DNA from: Pholis gunnellus
Taxonomy: Eukaryota; Chordata; Actinopteri; Perciformes; Pholidae
Length of the DNA: 64,000 nucleotides
Assembly: GCA_910591455.2 (NCBI GenBank)
Contig: OU342824.1
Location: 2,947,001 to 3,011,000 of the forward strand
Reading direction: 5' to 3'
The position numbers and the translations under genes are program-made. Below are positions 1-12,060 of the stretch, one piece after another. Position 1 is the stretch's first letter, and every line of letters begins with the position of its first letter. Under the pieces are notes generated by a model. That model worked only from the letters and a program-made list of their open reading frames with translations, was not told where the DNA came from and made no database searches.

Positions 1-687
1 CCAAAAGCAAGCACCAATCAAAACCAGTCGGAGAGTAAGGGTAGATAAGGGTCATTTCTGATTGGCTGTTTTGTCTCTACTCTGATCGCTAGTAGGATTA
101 TATGTTGCTATGGGAGTAGGGGAGCTTGAGATGTCCCATTGCACAAATATTATTCTATATAGAGATTGAATGATGAGGGCGTTTAACAGACTGGGACACT
201 CATAAGAAGAAAGCCATTGAAGGTTGACACATAGTGGGGCTATAAATCAGGACTGCCTCCATCGCTTTTTAAAATCTGCTGCTCACTGCTCTGACTGGCT
301 TTACTGTGGGGGGGGGGGGTCTCACCATACAATGATCTTGACATTTAAACGGATGAGACAAACACAGAGATTTCATTCAGGACATATTTGTATTATGACA
401 GGGCTCAGCACTAAGGGTTGCCAGGTTCTTGACCTTTAGCTGCCATCAGTGGCAACCATCTTTTACCATTTAAAAAAAATAAAGACAGCAATCTTTTGAA
501 TATTGCTGTTACAGTCTGGATCCAGGCAAAGCTGCACATATTGTTTAAACCGACAAAGAACCAGATGAAAGTCTCAGGAGACGATGTACCCGGCACCTTT
601 GAGCTGAACTGAAAATATGTGTCACGTTTTCATTATTAAAGTGACGTATACTTGTATTGTATCTTGATTACTCAAAATATAATTTTG

Positions 688-808
688 GGGGTGACTAGCT
701 CACTAGACTAAGAGGGTTATCTGGTAACTTGAAGGTTGAAAGTTCGATCCTTGGCTGGGATGTGTTCTGAGTCGAAGTGTCCTTGAGTGAGACACTGACC
801 CCCTAGCG
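688..808 (+). repeat. tRNA-derived SINE-like fragment
   Basis: A B-box-like stretch (agttcgatcc near 741) is followed by the fish SINE body signature gtcgaagtgtccttgagtga and gacactgaccccc. The 3' end is interrupted at 809 by a hAT-like element, so the hAT copy inserted into or next to the SINE. No intact tRNA cloverleaf can be drawn. Confidence 0.5.
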
Positions 809-1463
809 CAGGGGTCGGCAACCTGGGCATGCGGCTCTTTGGCTTGTCTGCTGAGGCTACATCCACACTAATACGTTTAATACGAGTTTTAACAAACAAA
901 AACTATCTGCGTCCACACGGCGTTTCAGCATTGTTTTCGAGATCCAGACTAAAACGCCTGAAAACGAATATCACGTGACTATTCACGTACACTGGGCATG
1001 CAGTGGGTGCCGGTGTTACGTCCTACTGGTTTTCAAACCTACTGGTTTCCTTCTGTGGGTGTGTTGAGTTCACTTAACAGCAGCAGCAGTTTTCTGTCTC
1101 TGTTGCCAGATTCGTCAAACATTCACAAACATATTGCTGGAGATCTAAAAGACACATCTCATATATATTGCGGGGATTACGATTGTATAAGTGAGCACTA
1201 CATCACAGCCACGTATGAAGAAATACATTGAAGAAAATATATTTATGGAAAGATCGCATCAACCTGGATTCCAACCCTGTCGAGCAAAATAGTAAAATAT
1301 TCTAAAACGGCCGCGCTACGCGATCCGCCACTTGCGTCTTATGTCGTAAAGCGCCTTTCCTTGTAGCTGGCTGATCATGATCGGCAGAGCCCCGCCCTCG
1401 GTAAACTATCGATGGATAAATCCAACAGAAGAAAAGTCACGGAGGAAAATGGAGAGTTTAATC
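809..1463 (+). mobile_element. hAT-like DNA transposon copy, 3'-truncated
   Basis: It begins with the terminal sequence caggggtcggcaacc and matches the complete copy at 30840-31645 almost base for base from about 850 to 1463, then diverges. The right terminal repeat is missing. An ATG at 1412 opens the same short reading frame (MDKSNRRKVTEEN...) seen in the complete copy, which looks like the first codons of a transposase. Confidence 0.7.
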
Positions 1464-2171
1464 ATCAATCCTATCATAGGCAGCACACTGCTCCCTAATA
1501 CAGGGATGGGTCAAATGCAGAGAAAAATGTCCCCCTTAACGGAATAAATATAGTGTACAAAATAAAAAAATAATAATAGTAAGGTGGCTAAAAACCATAT
1601 TTTCTGTTTGCCAGCCTGCCGACCTTGTAGTAGTGATCAATCCACAAGTGAAGTCTGTGTTACAAATATAATGTGCTTAAATAGAGGAAAGCATTCCATG
1701 CATCAAGTGTGGACTAACTCCAATGATGCAGCGATACTTCATGGAGGCAATGAAATGAAAAGTGGAATGAAGGCCCAATAAGTTACTCAGGCTGACAGTC
1801 ATCACTCCTGACACCAGTGTAAAAATAGGATCGGCTACTGTTGTGAAACCTTAACAAATGTGCTCTCCAGTTTAAAGCACTGTTAAAATCTGATCTGAGT
1901 TGTTGAAGACGTTGTTGCCTCTAGGGTGGGCAGCATCAAAGGCGGGAGCTCCGCCTGCTATCCGCCAATTTCATCATTTCCAAATGTGTCTGAGCAAAAC
2001 ACGGATCCTAAAATAGACGCAGCGCCTGTCAGACGTGCCAGGTCAGTGGAAGGCAGAGTAGCTAATGCAGCTAAGCAGATTCAAAACAAGGAGAGTGAAG
2101 CAGCCGCAGATCTCATCATTCTCAGTGGGAATGTTTCCATAACGGCACGGGTTCTTTTTTGTTTTCACACA

Positions 2172-2195
2172 GACACACACACACACACACACACA
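2172..2195. repeat. (CA)n microsatellite
   Basis: A short run of AC dinucleotides in non-coding DNA. Confidence 0.9.
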
Positions 2196-3242
2196 TACGC
2201 ACAGACAGCTGATGTTGATGTTTTCCTGGTGCTCATTCCGTCTCTTGTCCTCTCGTCTCACTGATGCAGTGTTCCCCCACAGCTGTTGCATGTGACCACT
2301 CCGAGTGTCCCATGGACACCAATCTCTGTTGGTTTTAGAGCGCTGTTGTCGTTTCTGAACAGACTTCTGTAACAACACGAACTGCATTTAAAAACTGAGA
2401 TTGTTTCACATTGTTTCAATTGTTGAGATGCAACACCGTCGGTGCATCAAAAGACGTGGAACGAAGGGGAATTTTTGGGGCTCGTCATCTGTGAAATGAA
2501 TCTAAAATGTTGTTCTTCAATGCTATTTGTCTTTCCGTTGAAATGTCCTCCGATAGTAGAAGGTGCCACTGGGATGTTGGGAGGTTATTTCTGTCCTTCC
2601 AGCTTAGAAACACCTTCCAGTGATGCTTTGGAACAATAATGCTTCTGAGCCCTTGTTGTCGACGTGTTTGTGAAGTGTGGCGTGCTCCGCTCTTGTTTCC
2701 TTCCTTTCTTCTAGCGCAGCGTTCTTTGAAACACAAACAGCTGAACTGTTCAGTCACACTGTGCCGTCACACACACAGAGCCACTGTCCGACGCAAAACA
2801 ATTGCCCTGCACATCCCCCTCGGCTGGTCTGTGGTCAGCACTAGTGCATAGTAGAAGTCCAGTCCACTCTCAGGGCACAACAATGAGGAAAGCTTGGAGG
2901 TCTGTGGTCAGTGAACCCAGGCCAGTGTCACTGGCTGCTGTGTTCACGTTGGGTCCTTTTAGTTTTCTTCTTCCACAGATGATAATAAGTCATGGAACAT
3001 AATTATCACTCTCAGCATCAGTAACCTAGTCTAATCAGTATCAGCTCAAATACAGCTGGTCTAATGCAGAGCCTTTCTTTCCTGTACTCTGCTGTGTAGT
3101 TTCAGAGGTTAAGGTCAATCACCTGAAATAATGCAGTTTTGTGTTTTGAATTGAATCTAATGAACCCTTCCCCCACTGTGAATGGAGAACATGATCAGAC
3201 CTCATGAAAGTCACTGGATATCCATAGGAATGACTTGTCATT

Positions 3243-3665
3243 ACAGCTGCTACGAGGAACTTTCATTTTGTGTTGATTTTGGCGGTCCCTGTGGACAAAA
3301 GTGGTAGTGTTTCTGAGCACCAGAGTCCCTTTAGAAAACCTCTCATTTTACTGCAGCAGGGTCTGACAGTCTGCCCCGCTCAGTCCTGGTTCTGGTTCTC
3401 CGTCCCTTCCGTCCCTTCCAGTGGTTCCAGCAATACGGCCTGGTGTCGGTTCCCAGAGACCGGCGGAGCAGCTTCTCTACTTCTCTGCTTGAGGCCCTGC
3501 TTGAGTCTGGGCTGAAGGAGTCTGGTGAACCTGCAGGATTTCATCTGATTTAGCACCGATGATGGCAAGCATTAAGAATGACTATTGGTGTCGTTTACGT
3601 ATGTAGGTCATATAGAGGCATCAGTATTAAATTAAGATAACCAGTGAAAAGTTCCTCACAGTATG
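3243..3665 (+). repeat. Interspersed repeat family C, copy 1
   Basis: This shares long, orderly similarity with 51545-52026: the gtggacaaa/gtggtagtgttt segment, gagcaccagagtcc, aaaacctctcatt, the cagggtctgacagtct segment, and the ending gaggcatcagtatta ... aaaagttcctcacag. Both copies have the same orientation. No coding capacity or terminal repeats were recognised, so the class is unknown. Confidence 0.7.
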
Positions 3666-4477
3666 TTTAAGCGAACAGCTCGACTGGTTCCTTAGTTCCT
3701 GAAAAAGAGACAATATACCTAATAAACATATCTAAATGTTTAGAAGGTGGTTGTTCAAACTGGCCTAGTGACAGCAGTTGTGTCCCAAATGAAAACAATT
3801 CAAAAGAAATGAAAAAAAAATGAATTTGTAGTGTAGTTATTTTGAGCACAGAACGATTTTCACAGCTGACTAAAAATAGGTCAATTAGAGACGTCTCCCC
3901 GCCTTCGTCAGAGACACATTATGAGTGCATGCTCCCTTTGATACTCATTTATGCCTCGAGACCCCATCCGACTCATGTTAGCATATTCATTTCGGTCAAT
4001 GCACTGTATGCATGTTTCACTTCCAGGTGAAGTTAGCCGGCGCTCTTATTTGATGTGACAGACATCAGGGAAGATGTAGAATATGTGGACAGCATTTCAG
4101 CAGTACAGCAAGACTCAATATTCAGCCCATATATTCAATGTGTTATTGTGTCATCGGGCTAATGTATAGACTCAGGATCTAGGAACTGAAGGTCAGCTCA
4201 GGTTTGAAGGGCTGAACCTGGTGTACTGTCCTAGTACTGTAAATGTTGTAACAAATGCTTAGATTGAGGCTTTGTTAGTGAGAAAAGCACCAAGAGTTCA
4301 AACCAGTGTAAAGTTTTAAATGTGCTGTACAGATTCACCATTCTGTGTGCAGGTCACTGGTGCTCTTTGTAATGCAGTGCTGCCCACATGTGGCTGCCTT
4401 CAGAATCACAGCTGATATTATGTCTTGATTAAAATCAGTGCTGCAAAATGAGTGTCAATATGATACTTTGGTGCTGC

Positions 4478-4482
<5 letters not shown>

Positions 4483-4511
<29 letters not shown>
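4483..4511. repeat. (AC)n microsatellite
   Basis: A simple AC dinucleotide run. Confidence 0.9.
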
Positions 4512-4513
<2 letters not shown>

Positions 4514-5080
4514 ATGTTCAGAAACATAAGGAGTGGGACAATATCCTGTGTGCAAACTGCAGTTTCAAAAACATGTCATACAATATGAATCCCCCGAGTT
4601 AACAGTTTAGATATTTCAGTAAATGAGATATTCTGATTCAAAAGCAGACATAGACTAAATACAAGATAGAATTAAAGGACAATATGAGGTATTTTAAGAT
4701 TTGTCTTTTGTCAAAATATAATGATTGGCAGGGGACTCAAAACTCCTGCATTCAAAAATAGATCATCTGAAGTTTAGATATTAATTTGACTCTCAATCCA
4801 TCACTTTCTATTCTTTGTATCCTAGCTGAAAAGTTGTTGATGCAAAAAAAAGATATATTTGAAAAGTTGGAGATCTTTAGTTGTAGTTTGATCACAAATG
4901 ATGGAAGAGTTGTCTTTTCCCTGCGTGGAAGCGTTCCCAGTACAATGAGACGTCAGATATCAACAGATCTTTCTCAGGTACAGAGGGGGGAAGTCAAAAA
5001 TAACTATTTTGACTTCTAAAACACAAATTAGTTTATGTTGTTTCACAGTGAAACTAATGTGAGGACATCATCAGTGGCTC

Positions 5081-5086
5081 GGTGTG

Positions 5087-5123
<37 letters not shown>
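5081..5123. repeat. (GT)n microsatellite
   Basis: A GT dinucleotide run with one GC interruption. Apparent Cys-Val reading frames across it are artefacts of the repeat. Confidence 0.9.
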
Positions 5124-5124
<1 letters not shown>

Positions 5125-5900
5125 TCTATTCAGCATCCTCTGCTGCTGCGTTGGTGAGTTTCGTCCTGTCATCAGCTCTCTATTCATGGCGTCCCTCTTT
5201 GTCTCTGTCACTTTCTCCTGAAAGCTGCTGTCAGTTTCACTTCATAGTGAGCTTTCTTCACATCAGTGAACGTGACAATATTGTCCCCACCTGTTTGTTA
5301 TTTTCTCTCCTCTTGTTGAACAGCACTGAGACTAACTTCAACCACTTCATGGTAACATATAATCAGAGAACTGCGTGTCAAGTGAAAGTGCCGTCAGCTC
5401 GTTTCTACCGCCCCCTAATGGCCAAGCACTAACTCTGATGCTACTGATAGCCAGAGTTAGCTTATCATCCCAATATGGTGATCCAACACACCTATTTAAT
5501 AGTAGGCTTCATCCTTTAATACATTTATTTATCAATATTTTAGTTTTCCCCTCAATGGAAATGTGCCATAGTTTGTATGTGATAATTAAATGTAAAATGA
5601 ATAAATAATTAAAAACAAGATCAGCTGATATTAGGTTTTTCACTTCTATGAGCCTAACAAATGTGGTATTGGTTGTGCTCTATTTAACACGACTTTAAAC
5701 ACTATGCAGTGTGTACGCAGTGTGTACGATCTGGCCACATGCCAGACAAATACTACTGCAGCGCTATCTAATGATACACTGGTGTGGCGTCGGCTTCTAG
5801 TTCACGTTGGCCATCTTTGTGTTTACTGTGACACTGACCGGGGTTCTTTTTGATAGTTTGTTTGTTAGATTAAATCCAAATGAGAAAACAACTTCCTTCA

Positions 5901-5950
5901 TTTAGCGCATCACCTCTTTTTCAAGAAAGGAAAAGAGGTGATGCACTAAA
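5901..5950. repeat. Long imperfect hairpin
   Basis: The arms 5901-5921 and 5930-5950 are inverted copies (tttagcgcatcacctctttt against aaaagaggtgatgcactaaa) differing at about two positions, with a short A-rich loop. No transposon termini or coding frame were recognised around it. Confidence 0.75.
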
Positions 5951-6841
5951 CGAGATACGGAAACGTCCTTGCCGAATAGACCATTATTTATAGACCATTC
6001 ATTCAGCTGTGTTAGGTGGGGACCTCCATGATACTTATAGGCAATATACAGTATAACAATCATAATGTTATGTCAATGTTGTGTCAATATTGTTTTTTTT
6101 TGCCAATAAGGATACATTGAATTGAACTGAATATAACATACAAACCTAAAATAGGAAGTTGCCAGCCGTCTGTCAGTTCAGTCGTTCAGTTGTTGGTCTT
6201 GGTCGACTTTCCCCTGTCGTGTTTTTTTGATCACATTGAGCTGTTTTCACACTTGAGTGTAGCCTCAGTGGCATGAGTTTGTCTCCCCTCTCTGCCCTGA
6301 AGGTATTATCTCTCTCGCTATGCGTCCCTCTCTCATCTTTACTTGCTGTCTAGCTGAGTCATCCCCCTCTCCCTCTCTGTGTCTTCTCCTTTTCAGACTG
6401 AGATTTGGGCTGACAGCTCTTTATTTACCTTGCTCCTTTACTTTGTTCTTCTCATCCTCTTGCTCTCTTCCTCGCTCCTCAAGTACTCACTCGACCCCGA
6501 CTGCAGAACATTTACAAGTTTACAACTAACTTAACTAAAGTGGGTGAGTTACATTTTTTTATGTTGACAAGAGATTGTGTATTTCATTTGCACATTTATT
6601 TCCCTCTCGCGTCAATGAGCATGTTTTCCATTTCCAATGGAACATTTAGTAAACTGATCGTACAGAATATGTAAGGTTGCCTGATCTGGTTTTAAGAACT
6701 GAAATAAGATGAAAGTATTTCTTTGATAGATGTTGCAGTCTTACCAGATGAGCAGTAGTGTTTGAGGAAGAAAAATCCCCTCAATGAAGACATGAAAACA
6801 GAACCTCCAAAAATAGTAAAAATATTGACGTTTGTAATTAT

Positions 6842-7331
6842 CGTAGACTGTATATAAGAAGTGGACGTAGTCACCGTGACGTCATCCATTTGTTTGTGGC
6901 CTTGATGAGGCCTTGAGTTCCGCGTTTTGGCCAACGCCATCTTGGGTTTTTGCAATCAATGAACAGAAGTTACCATATTTGGAATGTGGAGGAGTGACAG
7001 AGACGTTGAATACGGCTCTGATAGTAGCAGTGACCTGTCAATCACAGTGAGCCCGCCCTAAAGCATACTCCTCTTTAAGGTCTGTTTGACTCTAAATGGA
7101 CCATAATTACTAAATGAACATCATGCTGTATTGAAGAAGACTTGAAACTAGAGATTGAGACCATAAACTCATGTTTACAATGTTTACTGAGGTAATAAAT
7201 CAAGAGAGAAGTCGAGTCATTTTCTCATAGACTTCTATACAATCAGAGGAGTCGCCCCCTGGTGGCCAGTTGAAAGAATGCAGGTTTCAGGCATTGGCTT
7301 CACTTTTCAGAACCGGAGGTTGCCGCCTGGT
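6842..7331 (+). repeat. Interspersed repeat family A, copy 1
   Basis: It starts with gactgtatataagaagtgga and contains gtcaccgtgacgtcatcc, cgccatcttgg, gtgacctgtcaatcaca and, at the end, cagaaccggaggttgccgcc. The same blocks occur in reverse orientation at 13929-14433 and in partial form at 57213-57480 and 59464-59497. It is a common non-coding repeat type in percomorph fish; I do not assign a class. Confidence 0.75.
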
Positions 7332-8496
7332 AAACATGCAAGTGACTAAAAATCCACCTGTGGAACATTACCTTCCTCAGTAGTGTATTGTGGTTCACTC
7401 CATTTCTCTCAACAGCGTTGGTGATTTTTTATTTTTTTTTAACTAGCTAATGTTGGGTATTTAAAATTTCAGTCTTCAGCAGAACCGAAAGAACACCATT
7501 TCCCACAAGCCCAAGCCTTTTGTAGGCCAAAGGGCATAGACGTTTATCGCACAGTACTGCTATAACATTAGGAACATGAGAGTGGATCATTTTTTAAATG
7601 CTGCAGTGCTGGGAAAACTTGATGGGAGCTGTAGTTTTTTGTATGCCAAAACATTAGTCGTTTATCTCTGTTCAAATATTGAAGAGTTCAAATTATAATA
7701 GCTAGAGCTGTGGTAGATAGTGTTATCTCATGGAAAGCAAACCCCAGTAGCACATTCAGTAGGACCCATAACCCTTACATGCGTAGTGTTTGTCTTTGGT
7801 CGAAGGGTCCTCGTATATTTTTGCCATAAACTAAACAGAATAGAGAGTCAGGCAGCCAGAGATGAGCATTTCTCATTTCGCCGTCTGTCGTCCTCGTACC
7901 GGCGGCGCTCGCCTCGAGCTCCAGCCGAGTCCTAACAGAGCGGATGCAGATTCTCCTCTGACTCACACATCACATTATGTTATTGTTGCTCGGGCTTGAC
8001 TCCTCCTTGATTATGAGTCCTCGCAGTCAGGAGAACGCTGTCATAAGGGCACAAATTGGTCGCGATGCCTTTCCCAAACCTACACTCCTGACATGCACAC
8101 AGTAATGCCAGAATAATGCTCACAGCTGTTTGTTTGGTTTCAGGCTGCATAGCTTTGGCTGTGTAGGTTCGGCTTTGCATATAAGGTTAAGCATGTAAAA
8201 GGAAAGAATGAGGGTGTTTGGAGAGAGGTGGAAGATAAAGTACTGGAGGGGAGAAATAAGAAAAGAAGGAAAGCAAAGGCCAGAGGAAGATAGGAGATGA
8301 GAGTTGCAGAGGCTGCCGGATGATGTTTGTACGGACGTCAGTCTCTTTTAGCGTCTCTGCATCCCACTTCTCCCTCTTTATCGTCAGTCTTTCCTTCTCT
8401 GCCTGTCTGACGTTTTAGCTGCTCTCAGGTGTCAATGAAGAGAGGACTGAGGGGCTGACAGCTCTAGATTTGTTATGGAGGGTTTGGTCACGTACA

Positions 8497-8521
8497 TACA
8501 CACACACACACACACACACAC
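8497..8521. repeat. (CA)n microsatellite
   Basis: A simple CA dinucleotide run. Confidence 0.9.
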
Positions 8522-8670
8522 AGTCTGGGTTCACATTTAGGGTTATTCAAGAAACTAAAATACTTAATGCTAGCTGACAGTTTGGTTGTAATATTTGTTT
8601 TGCTCTCTCATGCAGACTTAGAAACAGACAAATACACATTTACACTTAATCACAATTCTTATACACGTAT

Positions 8671-9110
8671 ACTAGGGCTGCACGATTATGGCCAAAATCA
8701 TAATCACGATTATTTTGATCAATATTGAGATCCCGATTATTTATCACGATTATTCATTAATTTTAGGGACAACATCTTTTTATTGCACTTTCACGTTTAA
8801 ATGAACAAGAACACAGCTTCCACTTCCATTGTTGTGCTACATTCTGGCTAATGTACACATCTTTGCATCAGACTGGTCCTTATCACAGTGCATCTTGTAG
8901 AAGGAAAATATAAATAAAATAGTATCAACACTTTTTACCCAAAATTAAATCAACATAGCACTGCTTTCACTTCCATGTTGTGCTACATTCCAGCTAATGT
9001 ACACGTCTTTGCATCAAAATAGAACTTATACGGTTCTTATTCACCTGAAGCAAAATATAAATACAATTTTTACCCAAAATACGTCCACTTATTTTATACA
9101 GTCTATAGTT
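8671..9110 (+). repeat. hAT-like non-autonomous repeat fragment
   Basis: It opens with tagggctgcacgattatggc followed by repeated cacgattattttgatc-type motifs, a start typical of abundant teleost hAT-derived repeats. An internal segment is duplicated (cacttccat, tgtgctacattc, gctaatgtacac near 8818 and again near 8968). No transposase frame remains. A related cgattaatcaaataatcg sequence at 10071-10096 may be a distant 3' end. Confidence 0.5.
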
Positions 9111-9323
9111 TGGATGCTACAGTGCGGCTCATCTTCAAAGCCTCCTTCGTAATATATAGAAGATAACACGTCGGGACTAGTTTCAGACAAAGCTAAACAC
9201 TGAGAACTGCTAGCATGGCTCCTTCCAGAGATATGTTTACAAAACTTCTAACGCACACCAATTAACACATTGTATCTTTCTTGTTTAACCCATTCATTGG
9301 GGAGCTTTAGAGGTGTTAGTGGT

Positions 9324-9369
9324 CCTAGCTTAGCATAAAGACTGCTTCCAGTCTTTATGCTAAGCTAGG
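9324..9369. repeat. Perfect 21-bp inverted repeat with 4-nt loop
   Basis: The arms 9324-9344 and 9349-9369 are exact reverse complements (cctagcttagcataaagact plus one base) around the loop cttc. The arm sequence resembles a widespread fish repeat, so this is more likely a snap-back repeat than an RNA gene. Confidence 0.85.
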
Positions 9370-9477
9370 CTAAACTCCTAATATATCTACAGCAATGTAT
9401 ATAATGCACAGGCATATGACAAAATGCACATTTTCCAAAATGTTTTTCATTTAAACCATTAATCCACAAATGTCAGA

Positions 9478-9680
9478 AATATATATATATATATATATAC
9501 ATACATACATACGTATATATACATACATATATATGCATATATAAATACATATATATACGTATATATTACCTTAGATAAATGTATATATCTGTATAAGATA
9601 ATACGTATGTATTTATATACATCTAAAGAATCAATTTGATACCTAATATATATATTTATATATATAGATATATAGATATA
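9478..9680. repeat. AT-rich simple-sequence tract
   Basis: Runs of (TA)n and (CATA)n variants extend over about 200 bases. The Tyr/Ile-rich reading frames across it are compositional artefacts. Confidence 0.85.
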
Positions 9681-10189
9681 TTTATAACCATAAAATAAAA
9701 TGAAAACCAAAATTGCGCAAAATAATAAATCATTAATGAGCCTTTCTTCCATGAGTAAGCTCTGACCTGATCTCTTGTTTTTGTCAACCTCATGTTTAAT
9801 GGAAGGCAGTTCCACAGTACTGTCGCAATGCTAAAAACAAACAAAACTTCTCCTACAAAAGAATCTTTACTTCCGCTCCGTGAATGCACTGGTGTTGCAC
9901 TTTACTGAGTGAACAGAAAAACATGCTCATCCTAACGATGGCATCTTCAGAATTAGAAATGCTTTAATGGGGGAAATTGTTAAATTGCAACCAAATACAT
10001 CCCCTGTATATTAAAAATGGAAAAGTAGTTTAATTTGATTATTTATTGTTGATTAATGCTTTGTCGATCTACTAATCGATTAATCAAATAATCGTTTTAA
10101 CACTCACACAGTTGGTAGTGCACCCTGGATACCAATAGCACCATCAACCAGCAGGTTGTGAGACTAAAGGGAGGAGACAGGGAAACCCA

Positions 10190-10191
<2 letters not shown>

Positions 10192-10232
<41 letters not shown>
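10192..10232. repeat. (GA)n microsatellite
   Basis: A 41-base GA run, with a second shorter GA tract near 10346-10366, just upstream of the presumed arhgap23 5' region. GA tracts near promoters can bind GAGA-type factors, but nothing here demonstrates that. Confidence 0.9.
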
Positions 10233-10235
<3 letters not shown>

Positions 10236-10344
10236 GCTCGCTGCTCTTCCATCGGGCTGGACTGTGGAGCAAAAAGGATGAGAGGAATGTGACTGAGAGA
10301 GAAAGGGAGAGAGAGTGCGGGGATGTCAGCAAATACACCGAAGG

Positions 10345-10377
<33 letters not shown>

Positions 10378-10439
10378 GCATGTCAGGGTTGAGAGGAGGG
10401 AGGACTATACTTAGGCAGCAATAAAGATAGTCAGCCACA

Positions 10440-11384
10440 GCCAGCGCTGTACTACAGAGCATGCAGGGGGACACGCTGGACCTCCTAGCAGCAGCTTGGG
10501 ATTGTATCCAATTCTAAAGATCTGGTCCGACAACAAACTGCCTTCTCAGCTCAACTGGTCCAGCAACAGAATCCAACCGGTCTGGGGATGGATCCGCTTC
10601 CGAAATCTAGAGTCGAGCACTAAATCTAAGCCGGATCGCACAGCAGCAACTAACCGCTACTTCAGTGAAACGAGTGCACTCTTTCTGACATCGGGACAAT
10701 TCTGCTCTGAAAGATTTGGAGTGGACTAGTTGACATTTGCGAGAGCTGTCGGCTAATGCCTGGCGCCGTGGTTACAGTGGGACCAGTGCTGCTTCAGATG
10801 CAGTTTCACGTCAAAAATGTCAGGGCTCCATTAAAGCCTAATCTGTCACCTATAACTGTGAACCGGACTAAATGAAAGGTGAAAGAAGACGGGAAGAGGT
10901 TGTCTGTTTCGGTCACAGAAAACTGCCTTACATTTCAAAAACAAGGACCCAGATTGGTGGAAAAAAAAAAGAGGACCAGCTCAAGACAACATGGTAGAAA
11001 ACTGTAAAAAATATGACAAATGACCACTTATTTTTATATTCACGAAACACAATCAGATGAGTCGCCCAAATCAAGACAAACAAGAAGAATGAAGCTCAAG
11101 ATGAAAGCAACTCAAGGATTACAAATTCACACATTCAAGACTTGGTGCTCTCCATCCCCGGTGCTGATCACGACACTTTAGTAGTTGACTTCATGTGTGA
11201 AAGTGTGTTTTCCATCGGTTTACCCTCGATCGTCGCCTCCGGCCATGACGCTTCAATCGGAGACCGTGCGGAGGTGACCGGATATCTCCCTTGTGGGGTC
11301 TGAAGCTCCGTGTTCCCCGGTGGGCGTGCATTGGCGTGCGTAGGCTGCAGAGACGGTACATGTGCGTGTGAATGTGGCGGTGCT
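10440..11384 (+). promoter_or_regulatory. arhgap23: Presumed promoter/5' UTR region of arhgap23
   Basis: This stretch has no interspersed repeat, becomes CpG-richer toward 11200-11600 and leads directly into a good splice donor (gtaagag at 11601). That is the expected look of a 5'-terminal exon. No TATA box or initiator can be singled out, and transcript evidence is not available here. Confidence 0.4.
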
Positions 11385-11600
11385 ATGCTGAGGGTGTCGG
11401 GTGTCGCACCAGCTCCGTCGGGCCACGAGTGGCGATTTCAGTGTTCCGTCGGCGTGGACTGTAGCGACGCTGAACCCCGCTGTATCTGGCTGGCGGTTTT
11501 GAGGGGTGTTTCGCCTCACAGCTCACCCCGCCCAACCCCCATCGCATCACCAAGAAGACGGGGCTCCCGGAGGGTCATACAGCGCCACCGCTTGTCCTGG
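11385..11600 (+). CDS. arhgap23: arhgap23 candidate 5' coding exon (alternative N-terminus)
   Basis: The first ATG in an open frame after the in-frame TGA at 11301 is at 11385, with a purine at -3. The frame gives 72 codons (MLRVSGVAPAPSGHEWRF...) and ends in phase 0 at cctgg|gtaagag. The next exon (16185) is open in phase 0 from its first base, so the two can join. The encoded peptide is basic and Ser/Pro-rich with no recognised domain. It may instead be 5' UTR, with translation starting at 16206. Confidence 0.4.
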
Positions 11601-11876
11601 GTAAGAGGGGAGGACACAACAAGCTGAATATTACATACACATTTGATATATTGTGGCCTTATAAAGTTGTCAAGTTTTGGCCATATTGGGCGGAGTTTTT
11701 TCTTTAGCGATGGGAGGGTCCAAGGACGGAGGATGTCGTATGCTGTACAGATTGTAAAGCCCTCTGAGGTGATTTTGGGCTGTACAAATAAATCGAATTG
11801 TCTTTTTACAAATCTAACAACGTGTTTCTGGCAACTTGAATCAATTTAGTCCATTATTCATTCTTCTTTTAGCTCT

Positions 11877-12060
11877 GTTTTGGGTCTCCACCACCTCCTG
11901 AGTAAAATATCTGGCTCCTTAGCGGCTGAATGTTACACTATGTTCACCAGCTTTGTCTGCTGTTTGGTGCTGAGCTGTGGCATAAGTCCAGTATACTGGA
12001 CGAGCTCTTGTGTTTCCTCCGGGATTCTTCTTCCGCCATCTTGCTTTACCCTCTCCTGTC
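11877..12060 (+). repeat. Probable teleost interspersed repeat fragment
   Basis: The wording gggtctccaccacctcctga, gagtaaaatatctggctcc and actatgttcaccagct is that of a frequently seen fish repeat. No terminal repeats or coding capacity are visible, and identification rests on memory only. Confidence 0.35.

Larger units (their letters stand above)
1..10191. other. Non-coding flank upstream of arhgap23
   Basis: No exon with convincing coding sequence plus splice sites was found on either strand. The stretch holds a SINE-like fragment, a truncated hAT copy, several teleost interspersed repeats, CA/GT microsatellites and two hairpins, each listed separately. The remaining sequence is AT-rich and unremarkable. 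Distal regulatory elements of arhgap23 could lie here but cannot be recognised by eye. Confidence 0.6.

Noticed and set aside
735..755. tRNA B-box-like sequence
   Set aside because: No A box or cloverleaf partner; it belongs to a SINE-like fragment.
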